A stretch of DNA of 64,000 nucleotides from [Bacillus] enclensis (GTDB lineage Bacteria > Bacillota > Bacilli > Bacillales > Bacillaceae_B): assembly GCF_001456935.1 (NCBI RefSeq), contig NZ_KQ758488.1, positions 1-64,000 of the forward strand, in the 5' to 3' direction. The position numbers were made by a program, and so were the translations under genes. Positions 8,143 through 16,005 of the stretch are shown here, one piece after another. The notes under the pieces are model-generated. The model was not told where the DNA came from. It did no database searches and saw nothing but the letters and a program-made list of their open reading frames with translations. The stretch's first letter is position 1. Every line of letters begins with the position of its first letter.

Positions 8143-8472
8143 TCATCTCCCCCTTTTATTCAACACATTGTCCACCGAGGAACTCAGCTGTTCCCAGCGT
8201 TTGATAAATGACTCCAGCTCTTCTTCCCCTTTTTCAGTCAGGGAATAATATTTCCTCTTCGGTCCGGCCGTCGACTTCCGAAGCGTGGCAGTGACCAGTC
8301 CCTCCTTCTGCATCCGCAGCAGCAAAGGATAAATGGTTCCCTCGCTGAAAGAAGTGAACCCGTAGGACTCGAGTCTCGCAGCCAGTTCGTATCCATAGAT
8401 TTCCCCGTCCTTGATGATGGACAACAGGCAGCCGTCCAGGATCCCTTTTAACATCTGAGTTGTATCCGCCAT
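8143..8472 (-). CDS. PadR-family transcriptional regulator
   Basis: 109 residues from the ATG at 8472 (RBS AAAGGAG). Typical PadR winged helix: QMLKGILDGCLLSIIKDGEIYG, YELAARLESYGF, EGTIYPLLLRMQKEGLV and GPKRKYYSLTEKGEEEL. PadR proteins repress small operons, usually including their own gene. The in-frame extension to 8544 would run through the operator repeats and is unlikely to be translated. The tandem palindrome at 8490-8551 is its probable operator. Confidence 0.92.
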   Translation of the reverse strand: MADTTQMLKGILDGCLLSIIKDGEIYGYELAARLESYGFTSFSEGTIYPLLLRMQKEGLVTATLRKSTAGPKRKYYSLTEKGEEELESFIKRWEQLSSSVDNVLNKRGR

Positions 8473-8489
8473 CGACGTTCTCCTTTCAG

Positions 8490-8551
8490 TACCTTGTAAT
8501 GCAAGATATATCTTTAGTATATTCACCGCTATCTTGTATTGCAAGATATAT
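8490..8551. promoter_or_regulatory. Tandem PadR operator
   Basis: Two near-identical 22-bp sites, 8490-8511 and 8530-8551, each built on the dyad TATCTTG-TA-TTGCAAGATA. Their centres are 40 bp apart, close to four helical turns, so two dimers would bind the same DNA face. They lie directly upstream of the padR start and also upstream of the divergent ydbS-like gene. Confidence 0.7.
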
Positions 8552-8630
8552 TTGATAAATTTTTACAAAAAAGTATAGAACTGAAACTTTTCTTTCGTTT
8601 TAAGCGTATGTAAGGCAGAGGTGAAAAAGC

Positions 8631-9149
8631 ATGTACATACACATAGATGAACCAACGCAAACCATATCAAAAAACGCCGTAAAAGTGTGGCGGATCTCCA
8701 ACACCATCGGACACACGATCGTCCTGATCATCATCGCGATCCTGCTGCTTTGCACGGAGAAATTCGACTGGTATAACTGGGTCGGCATCACGCTTTACGT
8801 AATTGGAGGACTGTTCATTATTTCTGCCGTGTTTTCGATCTTCATTGAGCCCGTATACCTGCAGAAGACATGGCGCTATCAGGTGGATAAGGATTTCGTC
8901 CAGCTAAAGTTCGGGAGATGGGAGCAGCAGCATATCCTCATCCCGATGGAAAAAGTCGAATACGTCCGCACCGAGCAGGGCCCGCTCATGAGGCGCTATG
9001 GTCTATACGAACTTGAAATCGGCACAACGGCCTCGAATCATAAAATCCCTGCCATTCCGGCTGACACTGCAAAAACTTTAAAAGCCGAGATTGCCACCTA
9101 CGCGAAAATTAAAGACAGCAATCCAGAAGAAGGAGAGGTCGAGGCATGA
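8631..9149 (+). CDS. ydbS: YdbS-like bacterial PH-domain membrane protein
   Basis: 172 residues. Two adjacent transmembrane segments (HTIVLIIIAILLLC; GITLYVIGGLFIISAVFSIF) precede one bacterial PH (DUF304) domain with WRYQVDKDFVQLKFGRWEQQHILIPMEKVEYVRTEQGPLMRRYGLYELEI split over its strands. It overlaps the following ydbT-like gene by 4 nt. In B. subtilis ydbST is a SigW-controlled pair reported to protect against the bacteriocin amylocyclicin. I see no obvious SigW promoter here; the PadR operator in the shared intergenic region suggests different control. Confidence 0.85.
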   Translation: MYIHIDEPTQTISKNAVKVWRISNTIGHTIVLIIIAILLLCTEKFDWYNWVGITLYVIGGLFIISAVFSIFIEPVYLQKTWRYQVDKDFVQLKFGRWEQQHILIPMEKVEYVRTEQGPLMRRYGLYELEIGTTASNHKIPAIPADTAKTLKAEIATYAKIKDSNPEEGEVEA

Positions 9150-10570
9150 ATCATTCACCCAAGCGTTACCATCCGGCGTATATCGCCGTTGAAGTGTTCT
9201 CATCCCTAAAGGGCCTCGCAGGTTTCTACCTGCTTCTGTTCCTTCTGAAGGCGAACTCCACAGCAGGATGGGTCATATGGGGGCGCTACGCCCTGCTTAC
9301 TGCCACCGCCGCGTCCATCCTGTTCATCCTTTCAAGGTGGATGTTCAATCGCTATGAACTCGGCGCAACCTCCATCGTCTTCAAGGAAGGCATGTTCGTC
9401 AAAAAGCAAAAAACCGTTGCCTGGGACCGGATCCACAGTCACCGATCCAGCACGACCTTCATTCACCGCTGGTTCGGGCTGACATCCCTGACCCTCGAGA
9501 CCGGCACGGGCGGGGAAAATGCCGAATTTAATTTCCCGGTCATCACCCAGACGGAGAAAGAGCGTATCCTCTCCCATATTGAAGTGAAAAAAAAGGTTGG
9601 AGAACCGGTTGAACAAACGAAATCTGACCGGATCGTCCGCTTCCGGGCAACCAAAAAGGACCTGATGAAGGCATCCTTCACGTCACTCAGTTTCCTTGCC
9701 ATCTTCCCGCTCCTGAGTGCCATTTATTTCAACCTGGCCGATTTCTTTTCCATTGAGAAATCAGCGGAAAACGCCTGGTCTTATTTGTTGGATCATGTGT
9801 GGATTCTCGTCATTCTCTTTATTGCAGCCATGATTATCTCGATTGTGATCGGTTTTGTGAAGACCACGATTAAATATGGGAATTACGTCATCAGCGACGA
9901 TAAAGATCGGATTTATATCGAGAAGGGGGTCGGCAATGAAATCAGTTTCTCGATTGCAAAGGATAAAGTGCAGGCCGTAAAAGTCGAACAGACCCTGGTG
10001 AAGCGGTTGTTCGGACTCGTTTCGATCAAATTGATCAGTGCCGGCACGTCAGACGGGGAAGAGGATATCAGTTCCCTCTATCCGTTCATGCCAAAGCACG
10101 ATGCATACAGCATGCTGCACTCCATCCTGCCCCAGTATCACATCCGGGAAGAGATGGAGCGCTTCCCGGTCAAGGTGCTGTGGCTGAAACTGATTCAGCC
10201 CTATTACCTGACGATCGCATCCCTGATCGGATTATGGTTTTTCAATAAAGAAAGGCTCTGGGCCGCGGCGATCATCTTCGGATTCTCCGTATTCCTGAGG
10301 GTCCTTGACTACTATTTCACAAGCTACATCCGCCACGGACACACCGTCCAGATCCGGAAGGGAGGATGGATGAACGAAACCTTCGTCACCCACCTCCACC
10401 GCATCCAGCAGGTGACAGTCAAACACAACTGGCTGCAGCGGAAATTCGGGGTTGCCACCATCATGTTCTCGAACAGGGCAGACCCCGCGCATGAAAGCCT
10501 GCTGTACGGAGTGCCGAAGAAGGAAGCTGGGAGTTTTTATGAGTGGTATCACCGCAAGACCGTCTCGTGA
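9146..10570 (+). CDS. ydbT: YdbT-like protein with three PH domains
   Basis: 474 residues. Three repeats of [transmembrane pair + bacterial PH domain]: about residues 15-140, 175-330 and 350-470. Repeated signatures include KTVAWDRIHSHRSS, ISFSIAKDKVQAVKVEQ and FVTHLHRIQQVTVKHNWLQRKFG. This is the standard partner of YdbS and has the expected length. Translation is coupled to ydbS (ATGA overlap). The stop codon lies in the loop of the terminator. Confidence 0.88.
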   Translation: MNHSPKRYHPAYIAVEVFSSLKGLAGFYLLLFLLKANSTAGWVIWGRYALLTATAASILFILSRWMFNRYELGATSIVFKEGMFVKKQKTVAWDRIHSHRSSTTFIHRWFGLTSLTLETGTGGENAEFNFPVITQTEKERILSHIEVKKKVGEPVEQTKSDRIVRFRATKKDLMKASFTSLSFLAIFPLLSAIYFNLADFFSIEKSAENAWSYLLDHVWILVILFIAAMIISIVIGFVKTTIKYGNYVISDDKDRIYIEKGVGNEISFSIAKDKVQAVKVEQTLVKRLFGLVSIKLISAGTSDGEEDISSLYPFMPKHDAYSMLHSILPQYHIREEMERFPVKVLWLKLIQPYYLTIASLIGLWFFNKERLWAAAIIFGFSVFLRVLDYYFTSYIRHGHTVQIRKGGWMNETFVTHLHRIQQVTVKHNWLQRKFGVATIMFSNRADPAHESLLYGVPKKEAGSFYEWYHRKTVS

Positions 10571-10586
10571 TGAGGCGGTTTTTTTT
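10559..10586 (+). terminator. Terminator overlapping the ydbT stop codon
   Basis: Stem ACCGTCTC (10559-10566) with GAGGCGGT (10572-10579), then TTTTTTT. The loop contains the TGA stop (10568-10570), so termination structure and coding end are fused. Confidence 0.8.
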
Positions 10587-10650
10587 AGGTACATAACCAA
10601 CACCCCTGCATAGGATAAAAAGAAAATGCCTTATGAAGGGATTGAGGAAA

Positions 10651-11448
10651 ATGTATAATGACCCGAATGTGAATTCATGGCAGCAGCACTACCCTTACTA
10701 TGCAAATGGCCAGTATGTTAGACAGCCTGTTCACCCCGCTTATGCAAATCAATATTATGATCCGAGATTTTTATATGATAACCGTGCTATTCCATTAAAA
10801 GACTACGGTCCAAATCCGCTTGCGTTGAATATCAACGAAGCATCCAAGCAGAACAATACGTACCGTACCGCCCTGTGGACAGGGGAACATTTGCAGGTCA
10901 CGCTGATGAGCATCGACGTTGGCGATGACATCGGGCTCGAGGTCCATCCTGATGTTGATCAGTTCCTAAGGATTGAACAAGGTCAGGGAGTCGTCCAGAT
11001 GGGGAAAGACAAGAACAATTTAACCTTCCAACAAAATGTTGCCGATGATTCGGCCATATTTATACCCGCCGGGACGTGGCATGATGTCACCAACACAGGC
11101 AGCACCCCGCTGAAACTGTATTCCATATACGCCCCGCCGAACCATCCATTCGGGACGGTCCACCCGACCAAAGCGGATGCGATGGCGATGGAAAGCGGAA
11201 ACGGCAATAATAAAGTATATGGCAAGACCCCGGATGAATGGGTAAAGCACACGGAATTTCTTGTAAATGAAGGCTTGGAGGACGTGAAACGAGGCATCAA
11301 TGCCACGCATATCCTTCAGGAATTCATTCTCATGGGAGTACTTGTAGGGAAAGGCTACACACCTGAAGATGCGTACAAAACAGTAGAAGAATGGGAGCGG
11401 ACCGGGGAATCGAAACTGCTTCAGCAAAGTAAAAACATGGGGCGCTAG
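10651..11448 (+). CDS. Cupin-domain protein
   Basis: 265 residues from the ATG at 10651 (weak RBS GAGGA; an ATG at 10633 has none). The N-terminus is Tyr/Asn/Pro/His-rich (NDPNVNSWQQHYPYYANGQY), like spore coat or secreted proteins. The cupin core has the metal-binding pattern LEVHPDVDQFLRIEQGQG and IFIPAGTWHDVTNTG. A C-terminal helical region follows (DVKRGINATHILQEFILMG). A YrkC-like or coat-associated cupin is possible; substrate unknown. Confidence 0.78.
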   Translation: MYNDPNVNSWQQHYPYYANGQYVRQPVHPAYANQYYDPRFLYDNRAIPLKDYGPNPLALNINEASKQNNTYRTALWTGEHLQVTLMSIDVGDDIGLEVHPDVDQFLRIEQGQGVVQMGKDKNNLTFQQNVADDSAIFIPAGTWHDVTNTGSTPLKLYSIYAPPNHPFGTVHPTKADAMAMESGNGNNKVYGKTPDEWVKHTEFLVNEGLEDVKRGINATHILQEFILMGVLVGKGYTPEDAYKTVEEWERTGESKLLQQSKNMGR

Positions 11449-11466
11449 TATGTATGCCCGCACAGA

Positions 11467-11527
11467 GAAAATGGGGTCAGACACCGGGGAAACTGTTACA
11501 GTTTCTTACGGAGTCCGACCCCATTTT
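11467..11527. terminator. Long bidirectional hairpin (GGGTCAGAC family)
   Basis: Arms AAATGGGGTC (11469-11478) and GACCCCATTT (11517-11526), with further pairing inside. It lies between the cupin gene (+) and the HAAS protein gene (-), which end towards each other. The arm motif is shared with hairpins at 26795 and 28000. Confidence 0.65.
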
Positions 11528-11535
11528 GGGTATGA

Positions 11536-12522
11536 TCATTTATATACTTTCTTCAAACCATCATAGCTGTTAATCACCGCAGCGACCAGCAGCCCGACCG
11601 CGCCGGTCAGGTAAAACCACTGAAAGTTGAAGGAGTTGTTGAAGAGCACCTGGATCCTCTCGATGAATGTCGGGTCCATCACGTCCATGTTTCTGAAGAT
11701 AAACAGGAAGATAGCTACAGGAATAAATTGATAAACGGCATTTTCGACCGCGAGCCTTTTCGTCCAGACACCCGCTCGCCATTTCCGGAGGAGGAGGATC
11801 AGCTCCAAACCAATCAGAATCACGATCAATGGCCAGTAACCGTGGAGAATATCCTGGTCGAAAAGAGGCGTGAACACCTTGCCGCCGTCAATCTTTTCAT
11901 ACAATCCAAGTAAGTCTGAAGCTTTAAAATAGCAGGTGGACCAAATCACCGTCCATACGAGACCGCCGAATATCTCCAGCTTGCTGATCCGCTTTTCCTT
12001 CGGGATATATGGGACATCCTTCAAATCGTCAGGTGACCACTCTTTACCCTTCATCGTGAGCGGCTGCTGGCTTTCCGGTGTAACGGTCCGTTCAATGACG
12101 GCAAATGTCACGGTAAGCCAGAAGAACACCTGCATCCCAGCGCTTATAGCCTCGACAACCCCATTTCCTGCAATGGACAGGAATATTTCAACGGGATTGG
12201 ACTCACCTGAATAGTTTAATACGGACGATACAGCCACTACGAGGAACGTGATGGCAGCGGCAATCGGCACGATCAACTTCAACAGCGTAATATACAAATC
12301 ATAATACCGCGGTCCGATCAGATGCATCGGTTTGTCCCGATAGTTTGAGGCCAAAACAGCGGGGTCTCCCAGTGACATCAGCACCTCTCTCACATCATCC
12401 TCTGTATAATCATCCGGCAGCATATCTTCAATGGTGGATTTTAATTCTAGTGCGATGTCTTCACGTTTCTTCTCAGGCAGCCTTCTCATCACTTCTTGAA
12501 TATAAAGTTCAACAAGCTTCAT
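11536..12522 (-). CDS. HAAS-domain membrane protein (second module)
   Basis: 328 residues. The N-terminal HAAS-like helical region is VELYIQEVMRRLPEKK, REDIALELKSTIEDML, VREVLMSLGDPAVLASNYRD (about residues 3-65). Five or six transmembrane segments follow (LLKLIVPIAAAITFLVVAVS, GMQVFFWLTVTFAVIE, YWPLIVILIGLELILLL and others). Start overlaps the upstream PadR stop by 4 nt. The role is probably to sense a membrane signal and act together with the PadR protein (inference from the conserved pairing). Confidence 0.8.
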   Translation of the reverse strand: MKLVELYIQEVMRRLPEKKREDIALELKSTIEDMLPDDYTEDDVREVLMSLGDPAVLASNYRDKPMHLIGPRYYDLYITLLKLIVPIAAAITFLVVAVSSVLNYSGESNPVEIFLSIAGNGVVEAISAGMQVFFWLTVTFAVIERTVTPESQQPLTMKGKEWSPDDLKDVPYIPKEKRISKLEIFGGLVWTVIWSTCYFKASDLLGLYEKIDGGKVFTPLFDQDILHGYWPLIVILIGLELILLLRKWRAGVWTKRLAVENAVYQFIPVAIFLFIFRNMDVMDPTFIERIQVLFNNSFNFQWFYLTGAVGLLVAAVINSYDGLKKVYK

Positions 12523-12860
12523 TTGTTCTCTTCCTCCCTTAATAAAATCGCCAATTCACCGGACATTTTCTCCCACTCCGCTTTCAACTGCTTCAGAATC
12601 TCATCTCCGTATTCGCTCAGCACATAATACCTCCTCGGCCTGCTCTCCGTCCGGTCCCAGCTGCTTGTGACCAGCTCCTGCTTCTCCAACCTTCGCAACA
12701 GCGGATAGAGTGTACTCTGCTCCATCGAAATCCCACTCTTCTCCAGCAATTGGACAAGTGAATACCCGTACTGAGGCGTCCGCAACTGACTCAATACCGC
12801 CAGGGTCAGCGTCCCCCTCCGGAGCTCCGTCGTCAAGGAGGTCAGCAGTGACTTATCCAT
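12519..12860 (-). CDS. PadR-family transcriptional regulator (second module)
   Basis: 113 residues with the PadR winged helix: LRRGTLTLAVLSQLRTPQYG, YSLVQLLEKSGI, EQSTLYPLLRRLEKQELV, RPRRYYVLSEYGDEIL. First gene of a two-gene operon with the HAAS membrane protein. It is only distantly similar to the PadR at 8143-8472, but the gene arrangement is the same. Probable autoregulation through the tandem sites at 12899-12947. Confidence 0.92.
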   Translation of the reverse strand: MDKSLLTSLTTELRRGTLTLAVLSQLRTPQYGYSLVQLLEKSGISMEQSTLYPLLRRLEKQELVTSSWDRTESRPRRYYVLSEYGDEILKQLKAEWEKMSGELAILLREEENK

Positions 12861-12898
12861 ACCTTCACCTCTTTGCTTGAATAATACTGTACGTCATT

Positions 12899-12947
12899 TA
12901 CTGTGTGTCGTACACTATATGGTTTATACTATGTATCATACACTATG
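12899..12947. promoter_or_regulatory. Tandem operator upstream of the second PadR gene
   Basis: Two 21-bp imperfect copies, 12899-12919 (TACTGTGTGTCGTACACTAT) and 12927-12947 (TACTATGTATCATACACTAT), each with a dyad around TGT/ACA. Spacing is 28 bp. The position just upstream of the gene suggests a PadR autoregulatory site. From 12960 to 13160 I see nothing else. Confidence 0.6.
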
Positions 12948-13164
12948 GACGTGCAGAAAAGGAACAATTTTTGTAAAAAATGTATGTGGCGGCCCGAGGA
13001 TACAGCCGGGAACTCAATAATATATGCTGAAATCTTCGAAAACAGCCGGAAACCACCGGGGAGACTGAATTAAATGGTGTATAGGAACCAAGCGAGGCTA
13101 TATTTATGTATTTAACTGTATTTGTGAGGGTTATTTTACCCTAATGTAGTTTCATCATTTAGCG

Positions 13165-13265
13165 AATCTTTGAATTTTGGTTGATAATCTTCGAATTCGG
13201 GCCGTTAATCTTTGAATTCGGACTATTAATCTTTTAATTTTGACAAGTAATCTTTTAATTTCGAG
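13165..13265 (+). repeat. Tandem array, exact 21-bp period, unit AATCTTTGAATT
   Basis: Copies of AATCTT(T/C)(G/T)AATT start at 13165, 13186, 13207, 13228 and 13249, exactly 21 bp apart each time, with variable spacers of about 9 nt. It lies in the non-coding stretch between the second padR gene and ohrR. The sequence is unrelated to the arrays at 5040 and 59272 but the period is the same. Confidence 0.85.
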
Positions 13266-13351
13266 GATAATTCCGTCACTTGGGAAAATAAGTAAAAACC
13301 CCGGGTCACCCACTCATAAAAAAGCATCTCCAGGACTTTTTCTCCCCAAAT

Positions 13352-13376
13352 AAAAAACAGCGGCCCGCAAGCCGCT
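13352..13376 (-). terminator. ohrR terminator
   Basis: Minus-strand stem AGCGGC/GCCGCT (13371-13376 with 13359-13364), then a T-run. It begins within the last codon and stop of ohrR. Confidence 0.75.
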
Positions 13377-13809
13377 ATTCCCTATCCTTCAATTTACTCA
13401 ATATCGTAGTCAATGTGTCGTTCAGCTGCTCAAGCTCATTGCCTTCCATGTCGAGATTCTCCAACAAACGCGTCGGGATGCAGCTTGCTTTTTCCTTCAA
13501 ACGGGCTCCTTTGTCCGTCAGGCTGATGATGACGCTCCGCTCGTCTTCTTTAGAGCGCTCCCGGATCAACAGGCCGTTGCCCTCCATTCTTTTCAGCATG
13601 GGGGTGAGTGTCCCTGAATCCAGGAACAGCTTTTTCCCCAATTCTTTTACCGTGATCTGCGCCTTCTCCCAAAGGACCAGCAGCGCTAGATACTGGGGAT
13701 AGGTCACCCCGATTTCCTCAAGGAGGCCCCGGTATAATTTCGTGATTTCCCTTTCCGCTGTGTAGATCTTAAAACAAATTTGATTCTCCAATAAAAGTAC
13801 ATCATCCAT
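13375..13809 (-). CDS. ohrR: OhrR-type MarR-family peroxide sensor
   Basis: 144 residues from the ATG at 13809 (AAGGA upstream; the frame stays open to 13857 without a good RBS). MarR winged helix: TVKELGKKLFLDSGTLTPMLKRMEGNG and the wing RSKEDERSVIISLT. A single N-terminal cysteine in LLLENQICFKIYTAER matches the reactive peroxide-sensing Cys of OhrR; a second cysteine lies in ASCIPTRLLE. It represses ohr until oxidised by organic hydroperoxides. The divergent ohr gene and palindromic sites between them support this. Confidence 0.9.
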   Translation of the reverse strand: MDDVLLLENQICFKIYTAEREITKLYRGLLEEIGVTYPQYLALLVLWEKAQITVKELGKKLFLDSGTLTPMLKRMEGNGLLIRERSKEDERSVIISLTDKGARLKEKASCIPTRLLENLDMEGNELEQLNDTLTTILSKLKDRE

Positions 13810-13881
13810 ATTATTATGTCCTTCCTGTACATACTGTTTGTTGAGATAATCATACAAAATCCATTACTGATTATCAAATTA

Positions 13882-13944
13882 AATTGTGCACAACTTAATT
13901 GTTGACAATTAATATACGATGTTCTACTATTTAATTGTGCACAA
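13882..13944 (+). promoter_or_regulatory. ohr promoter with two OhrR-like operators
   Basis: A -35 TTGACA (13902-13907) and -10 TACTAT (13925-13930) with a 17-bp spacer drive ohr. Two copies of the dyad AATTGTGCACAA (about 13882-13893 and 13933-13944) flank the promoter, one upstream and one just past the -10. They fit an OhrR-type operator with its AATTGT core. Both also overlap the region from which ohrR is transcribed. Confidence 0.7.
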
Positions 13945-13977
13945 TATAAATAAATCTTTTAAAGGGAGTGTTCGAAA

Positions 13978-14403
13978 ATGGATGCAATCTATACAGCAAA
14001 AGCGACGGCTGAAGGCGGCCGCGCAGGTAAAGTAAAGAGCAGCGACGGGGTATTGGACCTTGGTTTGGCCATGCCGAAATCACTTGGAGGCAACGGTGAC
14101 GAAGGAGCGACGAATCCTGAGCAGCTTTTCGCAGCCGGCTATGCAGCATGCTTTGACAGCGCACTGAACCTGGTCGCAAGACAAGCAAAGAAAAAAATCG
14201 AATCCAAAGTGACTGCTGAAGTCTCGATCGGAAAAGATCCTGCTGACGGCGGCTTCAAGCTGGGTGTCCTTCTATCCGTTGCAGTTGGGGGAGTTGAACT
14301 CACCGAAGCGGAACTGCTTGTTGAAAAAGCACATGGTGTCTGCCCATATTCCAAAGCCACTAGTGGTAATATTGAGGTAGATTATCGGACAACTTCTTTA
14401 TAA
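13978..14403 (+). CDS. ohr: Organic hydroperoxide resistance protein
   Basis: 141 residues, full length for Ohr. It reduces organic hydroperoxides using two cysteines, seen in AAGYAACFDSALNLVA (residue about 60) and in HGVCPYSKATSGN (about 125). The fold is OsmC/Ohr. Strong RBS AAAGGGAG upstream. Controlled by the divergent OhrR. Confidence 0.95.
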   Translation: MDAIYTAKATAEGGRAGKVKSSDGVLDLGLAMPKSLGGNGDEGATNPEQLFAAGYAACFDSALNLVARQAKKKIESKVTAEVSIGKDPADGGFKLGVLLSVAVGGVELTEAELLVEKAHGVCPYSKATSGNIEVDYRTTSL

Positions 14404-14779
14404 TAGCGGACCTGCAAGATCTAGGGCTCAGAGGGGGGTAAAACCTGTGAATATAGCGGAAACCTAAACACATTTCGTGGATCGAGCTTCCTGTTCACCA
14501 GGAAGTTCAACTACGACCCGCTTTTGATATACTCAATATCCCCGCTCACCATTCTTGGTTCTCGCCAGCGTCATAAACTTCCGTCCATACTTACTTAATG
14601 CCCATGTGGTACCACCTTGCATCCCTGTAGAAGAAAGCCGTGTCCTTTTTCTTCTGCTACTAATTTCCCCTCCATTGGAATAGATAAAAGGAGACCGATG
14701 CATTAATAGAACCTTTAGCAGGCTTTTGCAAAAGTACTGCATGTGCTTCAAGCTCACCTATCGAATATTCCCGTTGAAC
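14404..14779. other. Non-coding or decayed stretch
   Basis: No intact gene. One minus-strand frame (14533-14757) is open for 74 codons but has no RBS and no family I recognise. In a neighbouring minus frame a protein-like fragment (FVQREYSIGELEAHAVLLQ) appears near 14700-14790 and is soon broken by stops. This looks like gene debris next to the alcohol dehydrogenase remnant. Confidence 0.4.
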
Positions 14780-15117
14780 AAACTTTGCAGTCGATATCAA
14801 CTATGAAAAACTTGCACTCGCCAAAGAAATAAGGGCAGAATGACCAACAAACTAATAGGAGTGGGAGATGCCAATACCATCACCTAAGAACCACTCTGCG
14901 GAGCCAAAGTTACAGGCGGAACGGCCGTTTTCAAAGCTGCATTCACCCGCTCCACGGTGGTAGCGGTCAGATTACCATCAGAAAGGGTAGGCCTGAACAT
15001 TCCAAGATTGATCCTCGAAGGCATCAAAATCATCGCTCTTTAGTGGCACACACAAAGACCTCGTAAACACATTTCAATTCGGCGCGCAAGGAAAAGTCTA
15101 TCCAATCCTGTGCTAGT
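14780..15117 (+). pseudogene. Zinc-type alcohol dehydrogenase remnant
   Basis: Three fragments in order match the C-terminal half of AdhP/AdhA-type alcohol dehydrogenases, in different frames. First, VDINYEKLALAKEIRAE (14790s), the NAD-binding fold strand. Then AKVTGGTAVFKAAFTRSTVVAVRLPSE with LNIPRLILEGIKII (14895-15040), the Rossmann core, interrupted upstream by stops. Last, GTHKDLVNTFQFGAQGKVYPIL (15040-15112), the C-terminal motif. Stops and frame changes make it clearly dead, and the N-terminal catalytic domain is missing. It marks an old deletion or replacement at the edge of the accessory island. Confidence 0.7.
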
Positions 15118-15148
15118 CAAGTAGATAGTCAAAGCAGCTATTTTAGCG

Positions 15149-15913
15149 CTAAAGTAATGATAATACTGATTTTATTGGTTTAACGATGTTGTTGGGTTCG
15201 AAATTGATATAACCATTAATCCATTTATCACTGTCTAGCTTATTTTTATGATAGCTATTCTCGTTGTCTTCCCACTTTTCCTTTCCATGTATATCTTCTA
15301 ACAAAACTTTCAAATACCCATCTCCCTTCTCATAATTGATATAATTATTTGGAAACCATCCTCTAATACTGCTCTTATTAATTTCTCCGTAATTTAGTTC
15401 AATAGAAAATGAATAGTTAGTTTCTGCTTCATTGTGAGTATAGAGGGTGTATTCACCCTCGGATTTAAGAATTTGGACCAGGTTATCTGTTGATTTCAAA
15501 AAATACCAAACAATATCTAATAATTCATTACATCTTTCTTTATTTGGAGGTAAAATATCTCTATGTTCAATATCGTTTCTTATTTCAAATAATTGTTTCA
15601 TAATGTATGGACGCACTAACCCTAAAGTTTCTAATAACTCTAGATATCCTTTAGGTTTATTCAAAATTCCCAAAGTCTTAAATTGATAGATTTGTTCGAT
15701 AGACTGTAACCTATGATTAATACTTCTTTTTAAATTTGATATCCCATCTGCTCGATGGAAGCTATTATCTTCCTTGATATTAAATAGATCTAATGAATGC
15801 CCCCATATTTGATAAGGCCTTTCTAAATACATAGAATCATTTAATGTCCAACTACTACGGAAACCTTCCCAATCAAATATATTTTCTTTTATCCATATCT
15901 CTTTATACTTCAA
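15149..15913 (-). CDS. Hypothetical protein with HEPN-like RxxxxH motif, paired with TIR gene
   Basis: 254 residues from a TTG start (AAAGGAGG 6 nt upstream). I do not recognise the family by name. Residues about 60-150 are helical and contain IRNDIEHRD: R112 with N113 and H117, the R-x4-H pattern of HEPN ribonucleases. The helix after it (CNELLDIVWYFLKSTDNLV) fits the last HEPN helix. The C-terminal third (160-254) is more beta-like (YSFSIELNYGEI). It is transcribed after the TIR gene with a 92-nt gap. It is AT-rich compared with neighbours. A toxin-like RNase role is inference only. Confidence 0.6.
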   Translation of the reverse strand: MKYKEIWIKENIFDWEGFRSSWTLNDSMYLERPYQIWGHSLDLFNIKEDNSFHRADGISNLKRSINHRLQSIEQIYQFKTLGILNKPKGYLELLETLGLVRPYIMKQLFEIRNDIEHRDILPPNKERCNELLDIVWYFLKSTDNLVQILKSEGEYTLYTHNEAETNYSFSIELNYGEINKSSIRGWFPNNYINYEKGDGYLKVLLEDIHGKEKWEDNENSYHKNKLDSDKWINGYINFEPNNIVKPIKSVLSLL

Positions 15914-16005
15914 TATTTTCCTCCTTTCTTTGTTTCAGCCAGTTTAAAGTGCCATTTCTCATAGATATACTTACTTGTAATAAATTTTAATTTATTATTT
16001 TATTT

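Noticed and set aside
14533..14757. 74-codon minus-strand frame
   Set aside because: No RBS, no recognisable family, and it lies in a decayed region; listed only as part of the non-coding stretch.
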